DNA of 64,000 bases from NCBI RefSeq assembly GCF_008831285.2, contig NC_045138.2, positions 1-64,000 on the forward strand, in the 5' to 3' direction. Below, piece after piece: positions 25,297 through 37,884 of the stretch. Under the pieces are notes generated by a model. It did not search any database. It was not told the DNA's origin and was given only the letters and a program-made list of their open reading frames with translations. Source of the stretch: Nymphaea colorata. Taxonomy: Eukaryota > Streptophyta > Magnoliopsida > Nymphaeales > Nymphaeaceae. Within the stretch, counting starts at the first letter, position 1. The number at the start of each line of letters is the position of its first letter. Position numbers and translations under genes: made by a program.

Positions 25297-26075
25297 GAGC
25301 CTAAGAATTTTTTGCAGGCAAACATGGATCCAAGATGGAGAGACACTATGAAAGAAGAACTAAAAGCACTACAAAAGAACCACACGTGGGAAATGGTGTC
25401 TCTACCAGAAGGAGAAAAGGTTGTTGGGTGCAAGTGGGTGTACCGAATAAAATACAGGAGCGATGAATCTATCGAGAGGTTCAAAGCAAGATTGGTTGCA
25501 AAGGGATTTACGCAAACTGAAGGAATTGATTATAACGAAACATTCGTCCCAGTTGCCAAAATGAGCTCTCTCAGAATATCACTCTCAGTAGCGTCAAACA
25601 AAAGGTGGGAACTTATGCAATTGGATGTAAAAAATGTGTTCCTACATGGCGACTTAAATGAACTTGTTTTTGGAAGCACCAGAAGGCATTCAAAATGAAA
25701 AAAGGTATGTGTGTAAATTGAAAAAGGCTCTATATGGATTAATACAATCTCCCCAGGCATGGTTCTCCCGACTTAGTGAGGCTCTTGTGAGAATTGGTTT
25801 TTCAAAAGCACGTCTGACTATACCATGTTTATCTACAGTCGTACTTGAAAGATTACTATATTACTAGTTTATGTGGCTGATATTATAATAACGGGAGATG
25901 ACATACAAAACGTGACACGAGTAAAATACTATCTCAAAATGGAATTCGCGATAAACGACTTAAGAAAATTGAGATACTGTTTTGGCATTGAACTAGCACA
26001 ATCTGATAAAGGAGTGTTCATCTGTCAGAGAAAGTACACTCTAGATCTCCTCAAAGAAACTAGCTACATGGGAAC
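25297..26075 (+). pseudogene. Copia reverse transcriptase, broken and truncated
   Basis: Motifs in order: [62 protein letters not shown] and a degraded catalytic box, YVADIIITGDD, in place of the YVDD form. Shifts occur near 25670 and 25860. The frame is cut off at 26075 by the LTR. Confidence 0.85.
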
Positions 26076-28545
26076 TGTTTGCATTCCAAAATTTTTGGTT
26101 GGTTTTGGAATGCTCCAAAACAATGAGTTTTTGTTTTGAAATAGGAAAGAAAGGGACTCGCCCGTCGGTACGAGGGTCGACTGTTCCCGGTGTCTTTACC
26201 AGGTGTAATCAACCCAAGGGCTATGTTTATTATTGATGCATTTCATTTTAACTTGAACATCTCTTTGATTTTATATGCGGTATAGAAGTTTAATGTTTCA
26301 AGCTTTTGAAAAGGTTCTTGAAGAGTTGCTTGAGAATGTGAAATGTTTTGGGAAAACTAGAAGGAAATCCTTGTGAATATCATTGGAAAGCTTGAAAAGT
26401 CATTTTGAAATCATTTTAGTGTTCTCTTAAGACATTAAATAGGTTTGAGATATTGCTCTAATTCGGTTACCACCTGGTTAGAGTTTCATCTCATTTTGCT
26501 TAAGTTCTTTTAGAGAGGTGCTTGTGATCATACGTGACATTAAGTAAGTAAAAATGAATGAATGCATTGATCCTATATGATTGAAAGAGAAAATCATTCA
26601 TTCCTACCATAACATTCATCTAGATGCATTCCTACCATAACATACATCTAAGATTTTTGTTTTTGTAAATAGCATATATATGAAGGAAATTTTTTTGAAA
26701 ATAGATTGGGGTTGTAGACCATCAAATATGGATCCAATATTGAGTCATTACTTGGTTTGTGGTCTTGATTGAGTCGGCAAATAAAAAATTAAAATCATAA
26801 ATGGTAAGATATTGAAAGAATGGAAAAGATGAAGGACTACATCCTAAGAGGGATATAAAGAGCCTAAGCTAAGTCTCCAAGGCCGCATTAGAGAGATTTC
26901 TTTTGAAAATGTTTTGGAAAATATGATTTGCATAAAAACATAGAATATTATGGTTTGGTTACAAGGGAATATGTTTCTTCCACCGTTGGGTATATGAAAG
27001 AAAATCTAACAACACATCGAGACACTCTTTAAGGTTCATAATGAGGTGATTAGGAAAGAAACTAACGTAAAATGACATGCAAATGCATTTTAACATGTAC
27101 ATTTTCGTGATGGTTTCTCCGGGTTGGACAAGCCCCAATCTCAAAAATTAATATGAAAATAAAGAGGTCCAAGCCATACCCTCATTCTCACCGTTCATTG
27201 GTATGTAAATAGAAGATTAGAATATCATGCATTGATAATATATCGACAACATTCAAGGAAGGAAAAAGGGAGAGGGAGAGCATAACGGAGAGGGAAGAGA
27301 GAGAGAGTACGATAGAGAGAGAAAGACATAGAGAGAGAGAGAGAGGTGGAGAGAGAGAGAAAAACGTAGAGAGAGAGAAAGGTTGAGAAAGAAAGATATA
27401 GAGAGATAGAGAGAAAAAGAGAGAAATAGAGAGAGATAGAGGAAATGATATTCCCTCTTATTTTCCATGCTCCCGGTACACTCGAGCATAACCTCTTGTC
27501 TCTATAATAGAGATTGAGTGTTATCTCCTTTGGCCATGAGGAGATGAAAAATAAAAAGAGAAAATAAAATGAGAAAGACAACAAAAATATATTCAAGAAA
27601 TAGAAATAGCAATAACAATGAAGAAAAATAACAACATCAAGAACATTTGAAAGAGCATCATAAAATAAAATATCATCTCATCCTCTCATGCTCTCGGTGC
27701 ACTCGAGCATAGTCTCTTGTCTCTATAATAGAGATTGAGTACTATCTCCTTTGGCCATGGAAAGATGAAGAATAGAGGAAAGAAAAGGAAAATGCTACAT
27801 TCAATAAGAGAAAAAAAAATGAGCTAATCATAAAATGAATGATCATATCATTTTCCATGCTCTCGGTGTACTTGAGTATAGCCTCTTAGTTCTAAAATAG
27901 AGTTGAGAGCTATCTCTTTTGGCCATGAGGAGAGGAAGAAGAGAGGAAAGAAAAAATGAAAGTGATGATGATTACATACCTCTAAATGAGAAAATGACTT
28001 AGGGAAAATAAACAATCATCCTTGAAATAAACTCGAACTCACCTTCAATGAAGCTCCGTGATGATAAAGATGAGTCCTCCAAGGGGTCATTGGTGCTCTC
28101 TTGAAGAGTTGTAGCTAGCTCCAAATTGTAGAGAAATGGAAAGAGGAAGAGGGAGAGAGAGAGAGCTCAAGAGAAACCCTAAGTCTTCATGTGAGAATAC
28201 TCTAGGTTTTCTCCCAAGGGCCACTCTTGCCCAAAAGGGGGGAGGGGGGGAAGTTGAGAATATTTATAGAGAATTTTGGAGCCAAAACCCTAAATTTGAT
28301 TTTTTTTTGAATTTCACCTCATTTTCACTCAAATTTCACATAATTTTGAATTATTTAGAGAAAGAAATGGTTTGAAAATGGGTATGATTGGCCATTAAGC
28401 TTATAAAAATATTTTTTTTTTCAAAATGAGTTTGTCCTTTGTCCATCCAAAAAGACTAAAATCGCCCTCTAAAAGGAGGTTTTTTTTATCAAAAGGAGGG
28501 TCAAATTTGTTTTGCCCAGCAAAAAGACCAAAATCATTCTCACTA
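26076..28545 (-). repeat. Diverged, truncated LTR of the Tat family
   Basis: It begins (plus strand) TGTTTGCATTCC, matching the LTR terminus of the complete copies, and continues colinearly. The hallmarks kept are the accentuated CCATGGCC-type modules (three, near 27535, 27760 and 27925), the donor consensus AGAGGTATGTAATC (first intron base 27979), the TATA box at 28262-28269 and about one and a half units of the minisatellite. It lacks the terminal 0.3-0.4 kb of U3. It is clearly more diverged than the other copies, so it is an older or different subfamily member. A GA-rich block at 27260-27450 is expanded. Confidence 0.88.
28262..28269 (-). promoter_or_regulatory. TATA box of diverged LTR
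   Basis: TATAAATA on the element strand, in the same relative position as in the younger LTRs. Confidence 0.65.
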
Positions 28546-30666
28546 GCCTACCGGACCGACCAGGTAAGTTACTTCCATTGGAGCAATAGTTCTTGCTTTT
28601 CATGTTGCAGTCTAAAAGAAGAAAGTTTAGGTTTTAATTCTTGTCACAAATCAAAGTTTAAAGTTTCAATCTCTCTCTCTCCACACACACACACACACAC
28701 ACATATGTATATATTGATCCACCACCCATTTGGGTAGGCTTAATTTGTTAAATTTCCATCATAACAGGTAGTTTTGAATCAATTTAAATTGACATATATT
28801 AGCTGATTAAGTCGGTTCTTTGATCCTTGTATGCATTATTAATCGCTCAAAGATAAACGGGTCAAACAGGGAGACACTTATCGATAATGAAAAGTTAAGT
28901 TTGTGTTTGAATACGTTCTCAAAAAACAACGATGTGCAACGACCAGGTTAATTTGTATGTTTGATTAAGTCAAAGAGTGTCCCCTGAATGTACCAAGTCA
29001 ATGATGGGCTTGCATTCTAGTTGAGCTGTACAAGGTCAGGTCGAGCTCGACTCAACAGACCCAGACTGAGTCTCGGCTAGAGCTTGACTCTTTTAAGCTC
29101 TTTTACCAATTCCCCATTTGACTTAATTTCTTTTCTTAGCTTTAAGTGCAAAAATTACAAAAAAGAAACCTAAATTAAACAAGTTTACTTGAATTTAATT
29201 GAGTCAGAGTTCTTACAACGAGTCGAGCTTTACATACCCTCTAATTCCATAGTCCAAGGTAGCTAGGTAGCAGAATTAAATTGTTCAATGAGAGAAAGGA
29301 CAATAGGCTGACCATATTAGTGATTTGCTTGGGACTTATATCAAGTTTTGGAAGTGACAACAGACCGGCCCAGGACTTCAGCATAAAGCTGAAATTTTCA
29401 CTACTAATATTATAAATCAGCTTTAGAGAACCCACAGGAATCCCAGAACCAAGTGTTGATGCATAACTTAATTCAAAGTCAATATTGCAGTCAATGAAAA
29501 TGTGTGTGCGTTTTTTTTAAAGAAATGCACTAACAATGCAAAAAGCAACTCACCAGAAAAGATAAAAAAAAAGGATTTTTTGAATTTCATATTTTAATTT
29601 CAATGCCAATCTGTCTGTTTGCAGTCTAATTTTGTTGCTTGTTTATTTTTCGACGTTGTTTCATTAATTTCTCATTTATTTTATTTTTCATAATTTTTAA
29701 AGATTTTTTAAATTTTTTGAAAATTTGCAACATTGTTCATGGGGCATTAATATGTTAATATACCATTTGTGTGAGCCTGTGTGGACAATTGCCTACACAA
29801 GCCCACATCTACCTCCAACGCTGGGTGCAAAACCAAAATGACTCTTCACAATGCTATGCTATGAAAATTTTCTTAGATATTAAATATTTGAAACTCCTAC
29901 CCCATACATCAACAAAATTCTTCTCACACCACTACTTCTATAGCACTTTCTATCTTATGCGCCTAACATGTACAACTCGTGCTCCCACTTTTTACCAGAA
30001 GGGTATTTTTGTAATTTTATAATAATTTATTTGAAGTTTTCTTCTATTTAACCTGTAGAAGTATTTTGGTCATTTCCAGTTTGTAGTCCTACCTAGCGTA
30101 CTTGAATTTAAGATCTAAGGCTTAATTTAAAGCCCGATTTTCAAAACTTTAAATTTATTCCCCAAGTAAAATTTTCTCATGGAAAGTGAAGAAAGAAATT
30201 TTCTACTAAAAAAATCTTATTAGCATTAACGACTTGAATTATTAGAAATAGTGCTTGGCCAGGATGGGTCATGTCCCGCACCATGGTTAACATATGGATC
30301 CAACTAAAGGCAGCCCCAGTGGCTCTGAAATCTCAGTTGTACACAGTACATATGGGTCCTCATTTTTTAGCTTCATGTGGACCAAAGTTTTCTCATAAAT
30401 AATTAATGCATCCAAGATCTGTTCCTGGCAACCATTCGAGTTTCACGCCCATTAGATGACAAGCAGAATTTGGCTTTTCTTCTACTTAGTAATTTGCATA
30501 TGGCAAGCGGAGAACTATTTGTTGTTTGTTTGCTTTGAGAACTTTTCTTTGGCGCACAGAAGAAGTTATTGGCGTCCGTTGAGTTAAAATGGTAACTAGA
30601 AAAGAACAATTTTAAGGAATCTCAAGAAATAACGTTTCTCGGATAACACATTTTATTTAACTTTTT
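28546..30666. other. Non-coding stretch up to the partial Tat copy
   Basis: No gene seen. It contains an (AC)n run at about 28682-28702 and a GAGCTCGACT-rich segment near 29040-29090. A second copy of the dyad motif (GTGTGGACAATTGCCTACAC, about 29779) also lies here. The right edge is the abrupt breakpoint with the duplicated segment at 30667. Confidence 0.5.
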
Positions 30667-31052
30667 GGACTGGGTGAGCTGTTTTCTATCATAACATCTT
30701 TTCCCTTTTTATTTTTCTTTGTTGTCTTTTTCTTTTTGAGAGAAAACAGTTCGGGTCTTTCTTCCTTACTAGTTGTCGAATCTGAACCCAAATGGTCTTC
30801 ATCCTGGTTTTCAACAAAAGACTTGTTTTTCTTCTTTCTTTTTTGCTTGGCAGTCTTTTCATTGTCCGGCTCTGGAGTAACCATCAAGGCCTTTTGCTCT
30901 TCTTGCTCTTTCATGAATCGCTCCATGAACAAACAGAACATATAGTAAGCTTCTGGCTCGATTGCTGGGAGGCCAAGTGTTTCTAGACGGAGTTCAGAGG
31001 ATGAAGCCTCGTTTTGAGGAGTCTGCTTAGCTTGCGATCTAGTTTCAACCAT
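30667..31052 (-). pseudogene. Truncated gag of middle copy
   Basis: The first 128 codons of gag from the ATG at 31052, ending in the lysine-rich region at the breakpoint. It lacks the capsid domain and knuckle. Confidence 0.88.
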
Positions 31053-31224
31053 CTTGTTGGCTTTCAAGTATTCACCTTATGACATAAGAAAACAGAGTTA
31101 TTGGACGGAAATGATGACAAAATGAAGGTTCATATTGCATTACAAGTTTTTAAAAGTTACATTCAAAGATACTAATAAAGATGACAACGACAGAAGGAAT
31201 ACAAAGTTGACAACATAAAACTTT

Positions 31225-32444
31225 TTAGGAAAGGATGGATGGTGGTCGGTTGGCATCCCACCACTCAGCATATTCCTTCTTCACCACTGGGCCTATGAAC
31301 CAAGTGTATGATATTTGTGTCTTCCATTCTTGTCGAGCTACTGCAAACAATGCTGTCCATTGAGGAGAACTAAGGTCAAATTCGGGAATAGCTCCAATTG
31401 GTGCATGCACAGAGACCATCTTCTGCCTTTGAGAGAACTGTCTCATACATCTATCAGCACAATAATCAACTATGAAGTAAGGGCCCAAGAGTGTGGTACG
31501 CCCATGATGATGGTGAGTGTATCAGGGTAGGCTCTGCCGACGATCACAATAATCCCAAATGATCTCTCCTTCATTCAATTGCTCGATCAAACGACGGTAT
31601 TGCTCCAAGGTTGTCAATGATCCATCAGTGTTTCTGAATAGACTGGCTTGGGGTCCCGCATGCTTGAGGAACCACAATTGTAAAGCATATGTGCATCCTT
31701 CTATGAAGTCGATATCTTCAATGGTAAAGCGGGTGAGTCCTCGGTAAAGGAAGGCTAAGGCTGTCATTGCTACTGACAAGTGTCAGGTCCCTCTATGCCC
31801 CCATACTCGAAAAAGTTGGGCAATACGGACATCTAAAAGGTCACTTCCATTGGTAAAAAGGGTCACTCATACTGTGCAGAGCATCATACAATGTTTAATT
31901 CTCCCTATGGCTTTTCGAGGTAGGGTAGAAGGTTCAACATAGGTTCCAAATTCTTCATACAAATTTTTCATGTTGATGCTTTGATTTTTATGGTTTTCTA
32001 TTAAAGGCCAAGTTTTCCGTCCAGTAAAGTGAGCAATGAGGTCATTTGCATTGACCTTGGTTGGGTTCATAAGGAATTGTTTTTCCAATAGATCATTTGG
32101 GTCACAAGTTGGGGTAGGGAGGTCTAGTATTTTGGCAAATTCATCTAGTAATATTGTCATTTCTCCCCATGGAAACCAAAAAGAGGAGGTCCTTGGGTTC
32201 CAACGCTCGGCGATTGCATGTACCAAATTTCCATTAACTGACTGCATTCCTCCAGCTGCCACTGTCTCTAGCCCACATTCTTCAAAGTAAGAAGGAAACA
32301 TCCGAGAGAAGGTGGGATGCCAAGTCCGATACCATTCGGGAGCCAAAGGTTGAGACTCAAGAAAAATGTAGGTGGACCGTTCGGGACCTTCCCCAAAAGG
32401 ATGTGATCATAAGGGAATGTGACACCATGTTGGAAAGAATACAT
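31225..32444 (-). pseudogene. ORF1 with plant mobile domain, middle copy
   Basis: It has the same internal stop and shifts as the left copy. An extra one-base loss in an A run near 32395 separates the start ATG (32444) from the GEMTILLDEF core, so the open part begins downstream, near 32346. Confidence 0.8.
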
Positions 32445-33228
32445 CTTGAATGATGACTCTAAAAGATAAAAATTGAATTAGTGGAAAACATTGACTAGGT
32501 TGACAAAGACAATATGAGGTAGATGTGTGGAATGAGGTTGCAAATCATCACATAAGGTTTCACGCACATCAACATCCATCATGAAATAATTTTCTTTTTT
32601 TTTTTTTAAAAAAATTGGGTATATGAACCTAATTGAGATAATTTTGTGTCACGATAATCCGATATCAAGTTATGCTTATATACCTTAGCCAAATGGCTTA
32701 GTACGAGCATAGATTCTTCCTTAGGCAACTAAGGGTAGAGTTCATCAACTTCTTCTTGATCACTCGTCGATATACCATAAATTACCACTCATGGTACTAA
32801 CGAGGGGGCGTTCCCGCCCAAGGTGTGGTCTAGTTGTAAGGCTTAGTGTTGTGCTACCGCCAAAGACCAAGCCCGGCAACATGATGACCGGGACAAATAG
32901 GTATGAGGAATTTTGAAATATGAGAAATCATATAAATTGAGTTGTCTCTAATGCAATGTTGCCTAAGTTTGAAGATTAAAATAGAAGAGCAAACATGGCT
33001 TTCAAACAACTTCTAAATTGAGAAGGGTGGTATGTGATCATAAATATGTGTGAACATGATTGATCCTTCTCAATTAATCCTATGTGCAAGAAAACATTTA
33101 CAATCATCAAACAATGCAATGAAATGCCAATGGGGTCGAGGCCAAAATAGGGGACATGCTTTATCATTGGCAATACATGAGATGTTCAAATTAGGGAAAA
33201 TGCATCAATAATCATAGCCAAACGATGA

Positions 33229-33249
33229 CGGGTCCCATCACGGTCGCCA
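33229..33249 (-). promoter_or_regulatory. Primer binding site, middle copy
   Basis: Identical to the site at 11958-11978, two bases from the LTR end at 33252. Confidence 0.7.
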
Positions 33250-33251
33250 TC

Positions 33252-36200
33252 TGTTTGCATCCCAAAATTTTCATTGGTTTTGGAGTGCTCCAGAAAAATA
33301 AGGTTTTTGTTTTGAAAGAGGAAAGAAAGGGACTCGCCCGTCGGTACGAGGATCGACCGTTCCCGGCACCTTTACCGGGGGTAATCAACCCAAGGACTAT
33401 GTTTATCATTGATGCATTTCGTTTTAACTTAAACATCTTTTTGATTATATATGCGGTGTAGAAAATATTGAAAGTTTGGAGTTTCAAATTTTTGAAAGGG
33501 TTCTTGAAGAATTGCTTGAAAATGTGAAATGTTTTGAGGAAAAAGTGAAACTAGTAAATATCATTTGAAAAACTTGTGAAAACATTTTGAAATCACTTTA
33601 GTGTTCTCTTAAGACTTTAAGTAGGTTTGAGATTTTGCTCTAATTCGGTTGCCACCTAGCTAGAGCTCCATCCCTTCTTGCTTAAGTTCCTTTGGAGAGG
33701 TGCTTGTGATCATAAATGAAATAAAGTGAGTGAGAATGCATGGATGCATTTATCCTATATGATTGAAAAAAATGTAAAACATTCCTACCACAACATTTAT
33801 CTAATGTCATTCCTACCACAACATACATCTAAGATTTCATTATTATAATTATTGTATATAAGAAGGAAAAGTTTTTGAAAAGGGATAGAGATTGTAGACC
33901 ATCAAGTATGATTCCAATATTGGGTCATTACTTGGTTGTGGTCTTATTGAAGTTGGTAAATAGAAAGTTAATGAGGTGAGAATGTTAAAAAGAATACAAG
34001 AGATAAAACACTCTTATGAAAGGAAAGAGAGATATAAAGAAAGACATGCATACATGTGTACATACCATCACATATACACATATATGAAAGTTTAAGAGAA
34101 AAAGATGTATTGATTAGAAGAGAAATAGAGATTTTAGAGGAAAAGAAAAATATCATACGCATATATGGGTATGAGAAATGTTATAAGAGAAGATATTTGT
34201 CTTGAAAAGAGGAATAAATATTTGAAAGAGAGGAGATGGAGCACATGTACATACGTATTCATGCACATATGAAAATTTATAAAATAGAAAGTGAAAGCAT
34301 AGAGAGAGAAATATGAGGGTCATCATGTTGGCATAAATGTATATAACATGTGTATACATCCATACCTTCACAAGATTAGAAAAATCAAGGAACAACTTAA
34401 AATTACCAACTTCAAATTTAATGTGGGCCGGAGGGGAGTTTGGACTCATGCAAGAGTCTAAGCTAAGTCCTTAAGGCCATGTTAGAAGGTTCTTTTTGAA
34501 AATGTTTTAAAAATATGATTTATATAAGCATAGAATGTTATTATTTGGTTTGTTGTAAGAGATATATTTCTTCCACCGTTGGGTATGGAAGAAAACAAGC
34601 AACATAACGAGGCACTCGTTAGGGTTCCTAATGTGATGATTAAGAAGGAAACTAGTGCAAAATGATATGGAAATGCATATTAACATGTACATTTTCGTGA
34701 GGGTTTATCCCGGGTTGAACAAGTCCCAACCTCAAAGATTAATATGAAAATAAAAAGTCCCCAAACCACACTCTCATTCCCGACATGCATTCACATGTAA
34801 GTAAAGAACTAAGCAACTATGCATGCATAATATATAGATAGCTTTCAAGGAAGGAAAGAAAGAAAGAGGATGATGAAAAAAGCAAAGTTCAATTAGGAGG
34901 GAAGACATGATGTAACTATGAATTGATATACCACCTCATCTTCTCATGTTCCCGGTGCACTTGAGTATAGCCTCTTGACTCTAAAATAGAGATTGAGAGC
35001 TATCTCTTTTGGCCATGGAGAAATGAGGAAGAGAGGAAAATAAGAGGAAACAAAAAAACAATAAGAATGTATTCATGAAAAGAAAGAACATGATTAAAAT
35101 GAAAGATCATCTCATCTTTCCATGCTCCCGGTGCACTTTGATTATAGCCTCTTGTCTCTAAAAAGAGATTGAGAGCTACCTTCTTTAGCCGTGGGGAGAT
35201 GAAGATGAGGAGAAAATGTAGAAAGAGAAACAATAACGAAGAAATCAAATAACAAGAATAAGACTATATTGAAGAAATGAAATAACAATAACAACAAAAA
35301 TATATTCATTAAGGAAAAGAATAACAACAACAAGAATATATATTGAATAGAAGAAAGAGCAAGAAGATATTGATAAAGAGAAAGAACAAGAACAACAAGA
35401 ATACTTGAAAGAGCATGATTTAATCATAAAATAAAATATCATCTTATCTTCTCATGCTCCCGGTGCATTTGAGCATAGTCTCTTGTCTCTAAAAAGAGGT
35501 TGAGTGCTATCTCCTTTGGCCATGGGGAGATGAAGATGTGAAGAGAAAATGAAAACAACAATAAGACTATATTTAAGAAAAGAAATAACATAATAATAAG
35601 AATATTAATGAAAGAAAGAAGAGAGAAATGAGAGGGATGAAGATTACATACCTCTAATGGGAAATGACTTAAGAAAGATGAACACCTTCACTTGAAGATC
35701 CCCTTTTGAATGAAGCTCCAAGAGTGCTTGCTCTAAGTTGGAGAAGGAAATGAAAAGAGGGAGAGGGAGAGAGAGAGAGCTCAAGAGAAACTCTAAGTCT
35801 TCAAGTGAGAATACACTAGAGTTTCTCCCAAGGACCAATCTTGCCCAAGAGGGAGGATATGGGGGGGTATTTATAGAGGATTTTGGAGCCAAAACCCAAA
35901 ATTTGAATTTTTTGACATAAAAAGACTAAAATCACCCTCCAAAAGGAGATTTTTTTGGCCAAAAGGAAGGGCAAATCGGTCTTGTCCACCCAAAAAGACT
36001 AAAATTACCCTCTAAAAGGATGTTTTTTGGTCAAAAGGAGGGGTAAATTGGTCTTGTTTACCAAAAAGACTAAAATCACTCTCTAAAAGGAGGTTTTTTG
36101 GTCAAAAGGAGGGGCAAATCGGTCTTGTTTGAAAAAGACTAAAATCACCCTCTAAAAGGAGGTTTTTTGATCAAAAGGAGGGGCAAATCGGACTTGTTTA

Positions 36201-36554
36201 AAAAAGACTAAAATCACCCTCTAAAAGGAGGTTTTTTGATCAAAAGGAGGGGCAAATCGGTCTTGTTTAAAAAAGACTAAAATCACCCTCTAAAAGGAGG
36301 TTTTTGGTCAAAGAAAGGGCAAATTAGTCTTAAATGATTGATTTGGATCTGAACTTGGGTTTTGGATCTAAAATTAGTATTTTGGATTTAATTTGGATCT
36401 GAAAGTTCTATTTTGAATTTAATTTGGATCTGAGAGTAGTATTTTGGATTTAATTTGGACCTGAAAGTTGTATTTTGAAAATCTCGTGCCTAAATTTGAA
36501 TTTCGCACTTGGATAAAACATCATAGTCCTTTAAAAAAAATTGGGGTGATTACA
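33252..36554 (-). repeat. 5' LTR of middle copy (3303 bp)
   Basis: Full-length LTR with TATA box at 35868-35875 and minisatellite at about 35921-36333. It differs from the left 5' LTR by scattered single-base changes and homopolymer lengths. Confidence 0.92.
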
Positions 36555-36559
36555 ATATC
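36555..36559. repeat. ATATC next to the middle-copy LTR
   Basis: The same sequence and flank as 15289-15293. It is a copy of that target-site duplication rather than a new one, because no partner exists at the truncated end. Confidence 0.75.
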
Positions 36560-37042
36560 CAAATCCTATCTGATGCCATTATGATGAAAATAAATAAAAT
36601 TTATGGCGCTGTGTGGGCAACTGCCCACACATGCCCACATGTAGTCCTCCCCACTACCATAGCTTTTCTTGCAGGCTAACATGCGTTAGTTGCATAGAAG
36701 GCCACAATAGGGATTTGCAGCAAAGGCCAACAAGGCCTTCTCATTTTTGCTACGGAGTTCAACTATTAGAAGTTTCACCAATTAATTAAGCACTTTAGAA
36801 TTTTTATTTTCAGAATAGTTTTAGTAAAGTTGACTTGATCACATGGTAATATAGCATGATTGGTGGATCAAGCTAACTGCTTAGCCAAATGCATCAGTTC
36901 TTTGAAGTACTTAACTCTCTGTCTGATTGCAGAAAAGTAGTAATCTTGACAAAGAATTTTTAAATGAATTTCCTCTACGAGACTTTCAGCAAATTAAGCA
37001 ACGTCATTCATAACTCTCCTCCGACTTGGCTACTATATATGC

Positions 37043-37142
37043 NNNNNNNNNNNNNNNNNNNNNNNNNNNNNNNNNNNNNNNNNNNNNNNNNNNNNNNNNN
37101 NNNNNNNNNNNNNNNNNNNNNNNNNNNNNNNNNNNNNNNNNN
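37043..37142. other. Scaffold gap of exactly 100 N
   Basis: Contig one ends in ACTATATATGC and contig two starts GCAATATCCTG. A round 100-base gap is a placeholder used when contigs are joined by linkage data, so true distance and order are unknown here. Confidence 0.98.
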
Positions 37143-37817
37143 GCAATATCCTGAGGCACCAAACCAAACTGGAAACCTGGAGAAGTTGGGCGATAGGTAG
37201 GAGTGCCTTCTGCTATGATGAAATACTTTTCATGTTCACACAACAAGATCTTATGTTGCATACAATAAAGCTTCAAAATAGTGTCACTAGAGGAGGATGA
37301 CACACCCTACAACTCTGTGAACCAGATACAAAGAGCAAGCCAAGGATGTATATAAAGTCCTTTGCGAATAGCAGGATGGAATTATTAGGAGGCATGCCGA
37401 TTGTTATACTTGTGTACGTAGCAAGAATAATCCACTAGGAGCTTTGTTTCAACAATATAATCACGTCCAAAAGTATCTCATCAAGAAATAAAACCTAATC
37501 TTGTGAAACTAGTCAGTTAATCTGAAATCAAGGAAGCGCTTAATTTCTCTTTAGATGAAAAAAGTCTACTTGGCCCCGTTGAAAATTTTGAAACTATATA
37601 ATCACCGATATTAGGAAAACATTCTGGCTACACCACCGTATTAATCCTTAATTACATGCTAGCAAACTTAGCAATTTGTCGTCTCATTGCATTATGTTAT
37701 TCTTTATTCAAATTTCTTACAAAGATTTAGAGTGTAGGAGTTGATATAGAAAAGCATTAATCTTGGTAGCATTAATAATGTCTCCTACGTAAGCAGCTTT
37801 TATTTCCTGTGAGAAGT

Positions 37818-37884
<67 letters not shown>

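Larger units (their letters stand above)
22765..26075 (+). mobile_element. Decayed Ty1/copia retrotransposon, 3' truncated
   Basis: Internal parts occur in copia order: gag, protease, integrase, RT. All are on the + strand and broken by stops and shifts. A PBS-like TGGTACGAGAGC at 22767-22778 differs by two bases from the initiator-tRNA-Met PBS common in copia elements. The RNase H and 3' LTR are missing. The sequence stops exactly at 26076, where an LTR of the Tat family begins, so that insertion, or a later deletion, removed the end. Order of integrase before RT separates it from Ty3/gypsy. Confidence 0.88.
30667..36554 (-). mobile_element. Partial Tat element, middle copy (5' LTR, ORF1, start of gag)
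   Basis: Almost identical to 9395-15288 in the same orientation. It holds the first 0.39 kb of gag, ORF1, PBS and a full 5' LTR, then ATATC and the same flanking DNA as the left copy. Homology starts abruptly at the bases GGACTGGG (30667). A shared flank means the block was copied as DNA, not by a separate retrotransposition. The contig ends in the shared flank at 37042. Confidence 0.92.
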
